This document shows positions 45,880 through 55,447 of a stretch of 64,000 nucleotides of DNA, piece by piece (within the stretch, counting starts at the first letter, position 1; each line of letters starts with the position of its first letter). This DNA is from Triatoma infestans (lineage: Eukaryota; Arthropoda; Insecta; Hemiptera; Reduviidae). Below the pieces are notes generated by a model, which worked only from the letters and a program-made list of their open reading frames with translations, ran no database searches and was not told the origin of the DNA. The stretch is taken from positions 229,910-293,909 of the forward strand of contig JAAEAF010001935.1 in NCBI GenBank assembly GCA_011037195.1, in the 5' to 3' direction. The position numbers and the translations under genes were made by a program.

Positions 45880-47050
45880 GGGGTCTTAGTTCCAAAATGA
45901 TCCACTGGCTGCATACTCGTACAGTTATACCAACCATTACTTTCGGAGGGATGGTGTGAACTACAGACAGCCTAAAAAAGCTCTGACTGGAGTTGCTTAT
46001 CTTTTAATTATGGTTGTCTTTAGGAGTGCCCCGTCAATGGCGTTAGAATGGCGGTAGGGCTGTCTTCGTTGTACAAAGAGGAAGCAAGGGCCAGTGCATA
46101 AAGACTATTGAACAATGATTAATGGAAGTACACTGGTTGCTTCGCCAGACATATGGACATAACAGATGTTTTATTTATTTATTTTATGTTTTAATTACTC
46201 TTTATTACCAGCCCAACAATTGTTTTACACGATAATTTGTAATACATATATATAACAAAAATACAATTGGCATTTAGAAGCCTAACTAGATCAATATGTA
46301 GCTTAGAAAATATATGCCACAGATAAAGTCGATTAACATAACGTTAAACTCATGTGATCAACATGACTGGGAACGTATTTATTCAAAATACGTTTTGATA
46401 TTCCATTTCAAGTGATGCTAAAAGGAAAAGTTGAATGGACCAAAAGCTGAACAGGACGCCGTCAGACTTGGGGGCATCTGGTTCACGGATGGCTCCAAGG
46501 TGGCATGCGGCACTGAGGGGCTACATATGGGGTGAAACGAGTCCACTTGGGAACTACACCACAGTATTCCAAGAGAAAATCTTTATGATTAAGATCTGTG
46601 CAGAAGAAAAACCTAAGAATGTCCCACAATAACAAGGAGATTCTCATCTTTTCGGGCAACCAGACGGGACTGAAGGCTCTGGTCGCCGACAGAACCATCT
46701 CAACTCTAATTTGGAAGAGTAGAGATTCCCTTAAACAACTCTCACGTCATAATAAAGTTCGGCTGGAATGGGTACTGGGATATGTGGGGATTAGGGGAAA
46801 TAAGATAGCCGAGTGTGGGCCAAGAATGGGGCAAATACTCCGGTCAGTGGACTAGAACCTGTACTGGGGACTACCAAAGGGCCAGTGCGTGCACTTCTTA
46901 GAGACTAGCCTGGAGAGAGCACGACAGAATATGGAAAATAACTCCAGGAGCCAAACACAGCAAGGCGTTGATGTCAAAGCTGAGTAAGAATAGAACTAAA
47001 GAGGCAAAAAGGCGAAAGATCTTTACAGGTTTATTTAATACAACATGTAT
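45880..47050 (+). pseudogene. Non-LTR retrotransposon RT tail and RNase H relic, interrupted
   Basis: At 45880-46060 the frames give WGLSSKMIHWLHTRTVIPTI followed by TFGGMV, the thumb region between RT and RNase H of I/R1-like elements. After an AT-rich interruption (46165-46320, with an ATTT-type tail) comes GIWFTDGSK (first RNase H Asp) at about 46468. Then follow LGNYTTVFQEKIFMIK (Glu region), ILIFSGNQTGLKAL (the Asp of the usual SDSQA is now Gly) and VRLEWVLGYVGIRGNKIAE (the last Asp is lost). The tail SKLSKNRTKEAKRR follows. Two of four catalytic acids are gone and several frameshifts occur, so the enzyme is dead. It is a different family from the intact RNase H at 19029-20129. Confidence 0.75.
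46165..46320 (-). repeat. Possible retroelement tail inserted into the RNase H relic
   Basis: On the minus strand the segment ends with repeated AAAT units (complement of TTTATTTATTTATTTTATG) like the tail of a non-LTR retrotransposon or SINE, and it separates two halves of the relic around it. No family was recognised. Confidence 0.35.
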
Positions 47051-47415
47051 ATAAAAAAAATGAATAGGCTGCTTCCAGGAAAATGGAAAACCTGAATAAA
47101 TTCGATAATATGGTTTCCATTAAAGAGACTCTGACTTAAGCTTCGGACACGTTTTTCTTCGGATATCCCAACGAAATCAGGTTTGAGCTATCTGCATCTT
47201 TGAGCTATCTGAAGTGTTTTGACTTTATGCTATTCTCATCCTCTTATCCCATCATACATTCACACACCATTTTCTTAAAAAAAAAAAAAAATGCGTACTT
47301 GGGATATCGTTCAGAGGATAAAAAGCGGAAATATCATTTCCGTAAATTAACAGGAATGATAGTAATTACGCCGTTAAAATGCTTAATCTTACATTCTCTA
47401 TATTTATTTATTATA

Positions 47416-47606
47416 CGAGGGCTGCTATTTATATTTCTGGCCTTGGTAACACTGATTGTTGCTACGCACCAGCTGAAAATTGGTTCCAACGCATGCAAAA
47501 GTGTATTCATCTTCATGGGGAATATTTTGAAAAACAATAAAATCGATTTTGTCTTTAAATGCTTGTGTTTTCATCCTTAGGCCACAAATATAAAGAGCAG
47601 CCCTCA
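47416..47606 (+). mobile_element. Mariner-type deletion derivative, 191 bp
   Basis: The terminal inverted repeats begin CGAGGGCTGCTATTTATATT at the left and, by complement, TGAGGGCTGCTCTTTATATT at the right (about 24 of 27 matching). A TA dinucleotide flanks each end. Between them one frame reads ENWFQRMQKCIHLHGEYFEK and stops at 47538-47540. This is the characteristic C-terminus of mariner transposases (W-F-x-R-M-x-K-C-I...G-x-Y-F-E). The rest of the transposase, including the DD(D/E) catalytic part, is deleted. It is mobile only if a full-length relative supplies transposase. Confidence 0.85.
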
Positions 47607-47608
47607 TA

Positions 47609-48539
47609 CTTGTTCATAAGTATGCAAACAGATATATGTAGAAGTAATGTAACAATTAAGAAAACTGAAAATATAGCATTTAAACGAAATTTCATCGCAT
47701 CAGAACTTTGGCGCAAATTAAATTGTGAATTAATTGATTTTTTTATAAATCCAATTACAGATATTTAGCGTCTTTTTATTGATGCTCCCTTACAATTTAA
47801 TGATTAATTTCGCTATATAATAAAGGTGTATGATGAACAATTTTATTTTAGATAAGAAGAGACCAATCAATGTTGAATAGATTCCACATCAATACTATTT
47901 ATTTATTTATTTTTTTAATAAGGTACTTTAGAAGTAACGATTGTAAAAAGCAAATAGTAGACTCTGAAACAAATATAATTTTATAGACATTTCGATTTTT
48001 TCATAAAGTTTGGAGCAATAAAAATACATATTGATTCTAAGGAGCTCAGGGGTCGACCGTCACCGACCCAAATGCTTGCCCTCTCTTGAATTATGGATGC
48101 CATGACATTGTTTTCTACCATCGTATTACTAAAAATAAATTAACTATTTTTCCAACAGATATAAAAACATGGTCAGTTTTTTTTTAAACATTTTTTTTTT
48201 TAACGGATCGATTTTTCAGGGTCAGAGATTTTAGATTTTAAGCTTGAAAGGAATTAAAAGAAAAAAGTGAGCCATCACAAGAGGGGAATATACCTGATGA
48301 AAATTTCTGAATAAAATTCTGCTTTGTCTTTTTAGTCAAACAACCTGATCAATTTAAAAATAATAATAATTTATAAAAAATTTTAAAATAATACCAGTTA
48401 TGGAAACAAAGTTAAAGGGGGATTTTGTTAATAGAATAAATAAAACCTGCTCTCGTTCTCAATGAAGCAGAACAGTTCAAACCTATTGATCCAATAAAGT
48501 TTGAACCTTAAAAATATTCATACACTAATTACTTCTAAG
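47609..48539. other. AT-rich, no recognised gene
   Basis: A- and T-runs; nothing recognised. Confidence 0.4.
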
Positions 48540-48735
48540 GGATTAGCTCAATGGTGAAGCAGTAGACTAGATTCGTGGAGATCTTGGGTTTGAGTACAAC
48601 AGTGTTATCCTTCGATTTTCTCACCCTAAGAGCCTCTACAGCTCAGTGTACGGTAATGAACATAGTTGTCTTTAAAGAGAGAACATTGCCCAGGAGCCGG
48701 TAATACACTGAAAAGGCTCTGGGAGCCAATTAATT
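48540..48735 (+). repeat. tRNA-derived SINE copy 4
   Basis: It has a perfect pol III A box TAGCTCAATGG (48544-48554) and a B box GGTTTGAGTAC (48587-48597) 33 bp after it. Then come CGATTTTCTCACCCTAAGAG, CTACAGCTCAGTGTACGG, GAGAGAACATTGCCC and ATACACTGAAAAGGC. It gives the clearest promoter head of the four copies. An A-rich tail follows near 48765. Confidence 0.8.
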
Positions 48736-48880
48736 CAGATGTCTACATGCCTAAATTAAAACAAAAACAATTAATAATTAAAATCACTTCTATTACAACA
48801 ATCTATTTCAGAGTTCCAAGGATCTGAAGGGTTGTGTGGACATTTTTCATTCATTCATAGTATGCCGTGTAAGTAATTTT

Positions 48881-49930
48881 TACTTTTTCTTACTCCTAGT
48901 AAAAGGAAGTATTGTAATCGTGCCAAATTTTCGATATTGAGTTCTCACCGGAAATATCCTTTTTGAGGTCCCCTAAGTATAAAAAAGTGGTTTTTAGAAA
49001 ATTGTGTGTGTATGTGTGTGTGTATGTGTGTGTGTGTGTGTGTGTGTGTTGGTGTGTATATGTGAACATCACAGCTCAAAAACGAAAAATCGCAGAAAGT
49101 TCCAAAATCGCTCAAAAATCACGAAAAATCGTGAAACTTGATATTCCGTTTAGGTATCGCCATGGGATCCGACAGTAGGTCATCTGTCAACATTCCTCAA
49201 CCGGAAGTACCACTTTACTGAATTGTTTTCTCACTTTATTGCGATTTTTTCAAAAATGGTTCCGATGATTTTCTTCAAACTTGCTGTATCAACTACAAAT
49301 ACAAAAATCTACAACTTTTATTTGAAACATTTCCCTGGAAAAATTCATTTAAGGGTACTTTTGGGGGAGGAGTGAGATTAGATTTTTCTCTAAAGTGCTA
49401 TTTGAGTTGACTATAAAATTCTGTCATCCAAATAATATTAATTAGAATTAAATGTGTTGTTGAAATTCCGAGTTAGAAAAAATCGGATGACTGGAAGTGC
49501 GTTTTTACTGAAATGTATTTTTCTATTTTCTGGTATTTTCTCGAAAAAGGCTCCAACAATTTTTTTTCAAATTAGGAATATGAATTACACATATAAAGAG
49601 CTACAGCTTTTATTTGAAACATTTTTCCTGGTAAAGTCATTTAAGGGGGCTTTTTGGGGAGGGGTGGGGTTATGTTTTCATCTAAAGTGCTACATAGTTG
49701 ATTCTACAATCCAAAATAAGAGAAAGTAAAAAAATTAATTAGAAATTAATAGATGGCTAAAATTCCGAGTTTCAAGAAAATTAGTAAATAGGAAGCGCGC
49801 TTTTACTGAACAATTTTTTCAGTTTTCGACGAATTTCATTAAATTTGGTACACTAACTATAAAATTTGTCAATTACAATTTTATGAAACTAGAGTAAGAG
49901 AAAGTTGAGTGAGTGTATCACATCGGATTT
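48881..49930 (+). repeat. Repeat H copy I, near full length
   Basis: Order: T run, ACTTTTTCTTACTCCTAGTA, GAGTTCTCACCGGAAAT, GGTCCCCTAAGT, GT microsatellite (49002-49065), GTGAACATCACAGCTCAAAA, then two ~290-bp modules starting at the CGGAAGT/GGAAGTG motifs near 49203, 49493 and 49790. The end is AGAGTAAGAGAAAGTT, the terminal hairpin region GTGAGTGTATCAC, and CGGATTTTT. No open frame of coding quality. With copy M it defines the consensus used here. Confidence 0.85.
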
Positions 49931-50510
49931 TTAATTACCTAAAGAAGCCTCCACTAGTTTGAAAAATATTTTGAAGATGAGAATATATACTACTCTGTAC
50001 TCTCTCTAATTTACCGATTTGGAAAAGCAAAAGATGAAGCAAATAAACATAGACGACAGACTTGTCAATGAAACATGAAAGAAAGGATGAACCAAAAGAA
50101 CAGAAACAGTTCCACAACTTTCATTTTCTGTTCAATTTACAATGGAATATTACAACAAATTTGATTGCTCTTAACATTATTATAGCTGATGGAGACGAAA
50201 ATATTTAAAAACTTCCCTTCTTTGAGAGAAGTCTACAGTCTCCGTTCCTCCAGACACCCTATATCAATCAAATTTTCCGCCAAAAGATTGGCCTCTTATA
50301 TGTACTCATTGTGTAAACGTACTTGCCCAATACATTCGCTAATATTCATCTCATTGCAAAATAATCGAAAATCAAATATGGTTGAAGTCGTAATTTTCAA
50401 CAAATGTTGTTCATCCATTTCTTTTCTAAAACAATGTATATTTATTGTAATTTACCGTTGCACATCATTTAATTTCCTTGCCAAAAGCAATAGTTCTTTA
50501 AAGTGGTATC
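49931..50510. other. No recognised gene
   Basis: The plus frame at 50189-50560 runs into the next repeat and matches no family. Confidence 0.35.
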
Positions 50511-51140
50511 AATTTACTTTCTCTCAATTTTTTGAAATTGGGTTTTCACCGGAAATATAATGTTTTAAAGTCACCTAAGTGCGGAAAAAAAAATGGTTTT
50601 AGTGAACATGGAAAAATTATCTGAAACACAGAAAATTGCTAGAAAAACTAACTTGGTATGCCAGGTTAGATGCTACGACCGTATCTGACACCAAAGGTTT
50701 CGGACAAAAATGATTAACCGGGGATATGCGATTTTACTGAGTTTAGCTTTTTCAGTTTTTGGCGTTTTCTAGAAAATGGCTCCAATGATTTTCTTTAAAC
50801 TTCGAACGCTGCCTACATACATAAAACCACCTTTCACTTTTATTTGAAATATTTTCCTGGAAAAGATTATTTTTGGGAGGCACAGGGATAATCATATCAT
50901 TAAGCTTTGCTATAAAGTACTGCTTGAATGCAATTAATGATTCTACTGCCTATATAATATTATATACATTAGAAGCATTGATTGAATCCCAAATTTGAAG
51001 AAAATCAGTTAGCCGGAATACTACTTTACAGAAAAGGTTTATAAGTTTTTTGAAGTTTTCTTTAAAATGGCTGCAATGATTTTCTTTATAAACTTGATGT
51101 CCTCACTACTCTACACTTTGTTTCAGATAAATATTTCTGC
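50511..51140 (+). repeat. Repeat H, diverged subfamily copy J
   Basis: TTTACTTTCTCTCAATTTTT, GGGTTTTCACCGGAAATA and AAGTCACCTAAGTGCGG are followed by modules whose starts (ACCGGGGATATGCGATTTTA near 50716 and GCCGGAATACTACTTTACAG near 51010) are 293 bp apart. It has no GT microsatellite and is clearly more diverged than copies I and M. Confidence 0.65.
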
Positions 51141-51637
51141 GGAATTTCTGGCGTTAAGTTAAATATTATTTGATTTGTTTCAATGTTGGCCCTGTCTATT
51201 GAGCTATAATGTATTAATCATCTTTACCTTTAATACGTCTACATTTGAATGTTAGTACAAATAATGTTTCTGACAATTGTTTTAATATAAATGGATAGTA
51301 CTATTTATGTATCCCATTCTGCCGAAGTAATAAAAAACAATTTTACAAAAATGTGTTTTTTCCTTATTCCTGAAACTTAAAAATAACGCGTACGAAACAG
51401 TTTTATATGAATAGATTAAACTTTTATTAAAAAAAAGTCAGTAAAAAAATAAATTCTCAATCACTTATTTGCTATTAATCATAGTAATTTAGTAAATATT
51501 TATATTTAAAAAATGCTTCTTCTTCTTACAGTAATAAAAGAAAGTAATAAATAATAATTAGAATTCAATTTGTAAAAGAATTAATAATACATGTAAATGT
51601 GTAGCTTTGAACAGAACAATATTGGCCACGTCACCAA

Positions 51638-51755
51638 GTCAGGATGGCCGAGCGGTCTAAGGCGCCAGACTCAAGGGTAACCTTGCCAGCGGTTAGCCGG
51701 CATTTGGGCGTTCTGGTCCTCTCTGAGGGCGTGGGTTCGAATCCCACTCCTGACA
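51638..51755 (+). tRNA. tRNA-Leu(CAA) with a 35-nt intron
   Basis: The acceptor stem GTCAGGA (51638-51644) pairs with TCCTGAC (51748-51754) and A is the discriminator. The D region has GGCCGAGCGGTCTAAGGC. The anticodon stem CCAGA pairs with TCTGG (51712-51716). The loop reads CTCAAG then T, giving anticodon CAA at 51672-51674. The intron starts after the purine 3' of the anticodon and covers 51676-51710, the standard nuclear position. A long variable arm (CCTC/GAGG) marks a class II leucine tRNA, and GTGGG-TTCGAAT-CCCAC is the T arm. It decodes UUG. Internal A and B boxes are intact. The mature length without intron is 83 nt. It looks functional. Confidence 0.95.
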
Positions 51756-51759
51756 ATAA

Positions 51760-51769
51760 TTTTTTTTTT
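51760..51769 (+). terminator. Pol III terminator of tRNA-Leu
   Basis: A run of ten T starts four bases after the tRNA 3' end, a strong RNA polymerase III stop signal. Confidence 0.9.
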
Positions 51770-52927
51770 CTTTTTCTATATAGTTTTTAAAAGAGATTTT
51801 ATTATATTATTTTTATTTAGAACGTAAAAATAAATAAATAGATCGTTAAACAGGTAACTGAAAAAAAAAGAAGCTTTGTCATTAAAAATTAATTTTTTAT
51901 ATTCAAGTTTCTTAGTTTAATTTTTAAATTTCTTAATTTAAAATTTGCGTTGTAACAAAGAATATATAATCTGAGAAAAATATGGAGAGAAATCAAAGAA
52001 TTTTTACTTTACACAAATTTTATTTAAATTTGGAATTTTTGGAACACATAAATTGCCTCTAATCTACAGAAGTATAAATAGATAGAACCATACAATAAAT
52101 TGATAAGAAAAAAACATCACCCGTTGATCATCCTTCAGTCCAACTGCTTATAGAAAACTATAATGCGAAAAGGGTCTTTTTTTTTGTATGGAGAGTATAA
52201 GTAAACAAAGATGTCTGAATAAGATGGGGCACATCTCTTTATCTTCAGCTTATATTTAACCAATTTTAAACAGACCTTACAACGTTTTACTTTCCTTTCT
52301 GCCCAAGAGGAAGTACTTTGTCTTACTGTTACAAGAGGAAATTAATTTAAATGTTAAGTGCTATGGTTATCTCCTTTTATCGTGTTTTTAACACTGATAA
52401 AATTCCTCCCATCAAAAGTATAAATTACTTCTAAATAATCAATTAGCTGTTTCTGATTAAACATCAATTTCATATCTTTCCTTGGCATAAAAAATATTCT
52501 TTTCTAATACAATATTAACAATAATAATAATAATAATAATAATAATTTTTTTAATGAATCTATTTTCTTATGGCTAATCGATCCAAATGTTTTCATATGA
52601 TCACACGTAGAGAAAAAACGCATTGTTATTGAAAGATACACTAATAATCAGGACTGCTCAACTTGGTTGATATGTCATATTACACAGCATCATCACAGCA
52701 TAATCCTCTCGGGAGACATTATATCTGTTGGTAAACAAAAAAACATAAAAACAGTGATGTTAGCCTTAAAATACAAAACCAAAGTAGCAAACAGCTACAG
52801 TCAGCACAACTTCCTCCACGGGTTGCGTTTATCTGCCATAGAGATGTCTGCTGAGTATTCCCAGAAAGTCAATAATAATGAACTTCGTAATAATCGTCAA
52901 ATTCCAAAAACCGATGCCAATCTCATC
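51770..52927. other. AT-rich, no recognised gene; AAT microsatellite
   Basis: An ATA-type trinucleotide repeat occupies 52519-52545. The plus-strand frame 52667-53269 starts at a non-ATG codon and is antisense to the R2-like relic, so it is not taken as a gene. The part from 52670 to 52927 may be 3' UTR of that relic. Confidence 0.4.
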
Positions 52928-53150
52928 TTAAAAACACTCTGGTTTTATTTTTGGTATAGTTCTCCGAATCCCAAACCAAAGACCATGAACAGAAAAGTGC
53001 CTCTCTCCATACTCCTCTCTAAATTTCTCTCTAAGGAACGGAATGCATTTCTCATAGATTGCCTTGTTCTCTTTGTCAATCTTCCGCTGCCTGTTCCGCG
53101 TCTTTCGACTCATAATAGATTGTCAGATCCAGGATCAAGACTTTTTTTTT
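52928..53150 (-). pseudogene. R2-like non-LTR retrotransposon, extreme C-terminus
   Basis: On the minus strand one frame gives LILDLTIYYESKDAEQAAED. After a frameshift it continues IDKENKAIYEKCIPFLREKF, then HFSVHGLWFGIRRTIPK, ending at the stop at 52928. The pattern (D-x-T-hydrophobic-E strand of the endonuclease, then KxIYEKCIPF and a GLWFGxRGTIPK tail) is what follows the endonuclease in R2-type proteins. It thus continues, in another copy, from where the fragment at 1-310 is cut off. It is 5'-truncated near a run of A (minus strand) at 53140. The ATG at about 53113 is internal and not a real start. Confidence 0.6.
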
Positions 53151-53217
53151 TTTGCAGAAGGCAACTGTATCCGCGAAACGAATGGATCCATCCATTTTAT
53201 CCAATTTATCCAACATT

Positions 53218-53325
53218 TTATAAAAAACACTTGAGTTTCCAGGTTGAGACCTCGTTAGTAGTTTACTAGAGGCCTCTTCAGGGTCATTTACACCTTGAAA
53301 GCAAATGGAGCAAATAACCTTAGTT
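53218..53325 (+). repeat. Single arm of the foldback element at 54324
   Basis: AAAAAACACTTGAGTTTCCA, GTTAGTAGTTTACTAGAGG, then CATTTACACCTTGAAAGC and AATAACCTTAG follow the left arm and spacer of 54324-54455, with part deleted. Confidence 0.65.
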
Positions 53326-53439
53326 ATTTCAAATTATTGATTCCACGCATCCATCCCAGACGAAGGATAATGCATCACTTTGATGGTTAAACTGTTAAAT
53401 GGTATCTTTCTTATAAATATGTTAAATTTCATTTTCTCT

Positions 53440-53960
53440 TGTGTTACGATCGTATCAAATTAGGTTTTCACAGAAAATAAACGTTTTGAGATATCCTGAG
53501 TACGATAAAAAGTTTTTAGCAATTGATCTGTATGTTTTGTGTGGGTATTTATTGAAAAAAATATAACGTTTCCGGTTCAAAACCCACCAATCGAAAGTAT
53601 AACTTTATGATTTTTTTTTCCAATTTTTACGCATTTTTTTTTTTTACATGGCTTCAACGACTTTCTTTAAATTTCATATGCTATCTGAATCATTTGTTTT
53701 AACTGTGTCCCAGGAAAATTGATTTTTGAAGGGTTCCGAGGGTATTGCAACGTAAGCTTTCCTCTGGAGAGTCATTTCAGTGAAATGTATGATTTTTGCT
53801 AGCCACATGATAATAAGCTATATTACATTTATTGCTATAATACCAAATGTGAGGAAAATAGGTTAACGGGAAGTGCGACTATAAGAATAAGTTTCTGTTT
53901 TTTTTTTTATAAGAATTTTCTCGAAAAGAGAAACTTACTAAACACATTGTTAGTTAGGCT
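53440..53960 (+). repeat. Repeat H, diverged subfamily copy K
   Basis: GGTTTTCACAGAAAATAAAC, GAGATATCCTGAGTACG, a short GT-containing stretch, then a module with 'ggcttcaacgactttctttaaatttcatatgc', 'gaaaattgatttttgaagggttccga' and a next start GGTTAACGGGAAGTGCGAC near 53862. Confidence 0.6.
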
Positions 53961-54323
53961 TAAATTAAAGAGTCGTTACAACTTTTGAAATATAACCTGT
54001 GAAAATACTCTCGTACGAATGATAATATGAATTAATATTTGCCTTTGTGTTGTTGCTATTTCCATTGTAATTTAAATAAATGGTTCTAGAGATTTTGGAA
54101 CTGCTTCTTACAATTCTAACAGTCAAAATTATTACTGGTCTAATAATAACAACGCATAAAAGATGAAATCAAAGCAGCCAGTTTAGTTATAAATTTTAAA
54201 TCTTACAAATTTATAGAATAAATCAGCTGTCATGAATCACTAACATGATTTTTCTCTTACTGCAATTTAGAAATGTTTGGCCTAAGTATAGAAATGATTT
54301 TTAGATTTCCGCGGCCATTTTCA

Positions 54324-54560
54324 TGAAAAAAACCCTTGAGTTTCCGGGTTTAGACAGCGTCAGTAGTTTGCTAAAATCCAATGTAGCGCCCATGTTGCAA
54401 AGGAGTCACTTCAGAGTCGTTACACCTTGAAGGCCAACAAAGCCAATGAACCTTGGTAGAGATGGAGGCCCATGAAGAAGCTCATTGCAACAAGGGCAAA
54501 ACGTCGCTTTTTAGCAAACCACTGACGCCATGTCATCCAGGGAACTCAAGTGTTTTTTTA
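54324..54560. mobile_element. Small foldback element, about 237 bp
   Basis: The left arm from 54324 (CCTTGAGTTTCCGGG, GCGTCAGTAGTTTGCTAAAA, GTTGCAA) and the right arm ending 54560 (TTGCAACAAGGG, TTTTAGCAAACCACTGACGC, GGAACTCAAGTGTTTTTTTA) are inverted copies of about 80 bp. The spacer is about 75 bp. No coding potential. A third arm lies at 53218. A TA microsatellite adjoins on the right (54563-54580). Confidence 0.7.
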
Positions 54561-54719
54561 AGTATATATATATATATATGTTGGGATATATATTATGTTG
54601 ATTGGCAAAGACGGCAAGTAGAAATTGAATGTTTTTCCACTGTAATCCAAAAGATAGTGCCAAAACGTTGCACATATAAATTTTAACATTGAAAATGTAA
54701 ATCGTTCCTCCAACAACAT

Positions 54720-55065
54720 TCAAAATAAATGTTTTCCAAGAAAATCACAAAAAAATTGAAAAAAATAACATTCAATAAAAATCACACTTCGGGTTGGGTG
54801 GATTTTGACCAAAACATTAAACATGTGGTGGGGTGCGGTGGGGGATAACTAAACAGAATATCAATTTATAGCTTATTGCGATTTTTCGTTTCCTTTTTTC
54901 AGATATATATTTAATTCCCACAAACACACTATTCGCTATTAACATTTTTTTTTTTTTTATTCACAGGGGACGTCAAAACCTTTATTTCCGGTGAAAACTC
55001 GATTTTGAACATTTATGTTTTGTGTGTGATCTCATTTCTTCCTTTCACTAGGAGTAAGAGAAAGT
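54720..55065 (-). repeat. Repeat H, copy L (5' half)
   Basis: The right end, TTCACTAGGAGTAAGAGAAAGT, gives the inverted terminal motif. Leftwards stand TTTCCGGTGAAAACTCGATT, GGGGACGTCAAAAC, then a module start CACACTTCGGGTTG near 54790. It is truncated at the left. Confidence 0.7.
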
Positions 55066-55447
55066 AGATGATAAAGTAATCAATCCATATTTGTATGAAA
55101 TAGTGATCAATATCAACCTGCAATTGAAATTCCTTTTACAAAAATATTTAATGATCTTTAAAGTTGTTTAGTAAACTAGTAGCAAAGTCCACTGGAATTT
55201 ATAAAGCACACGAGATGAAGTGACCACAACACCCTTATTAACTGAAGGGCTTATAAAGGAAGCGAGTTCAAACTTACAAGTATTCCACTATTAAAGTTAT
55301 AATGTCAAGTACATAATACAACTAACTTGGATACCAAGTACTCGTTGTAAAACTTTTAACTTATCTAAAGAAAAATAACAAAGTCCCTCATGTAATATAT
55401 ATACGTACATATAAAATGTTGAGTAATACTTAGTTAAGAAAAAAGTA

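Noticed and set aside
52667..53269. 200-codon plus-strand open frame
   Set aside because: It starts at a non-ATG codon and is antisense to the R2-like C-terminus on the minus strand, which explains the open frame. Its right part also runs into the foldback arm.
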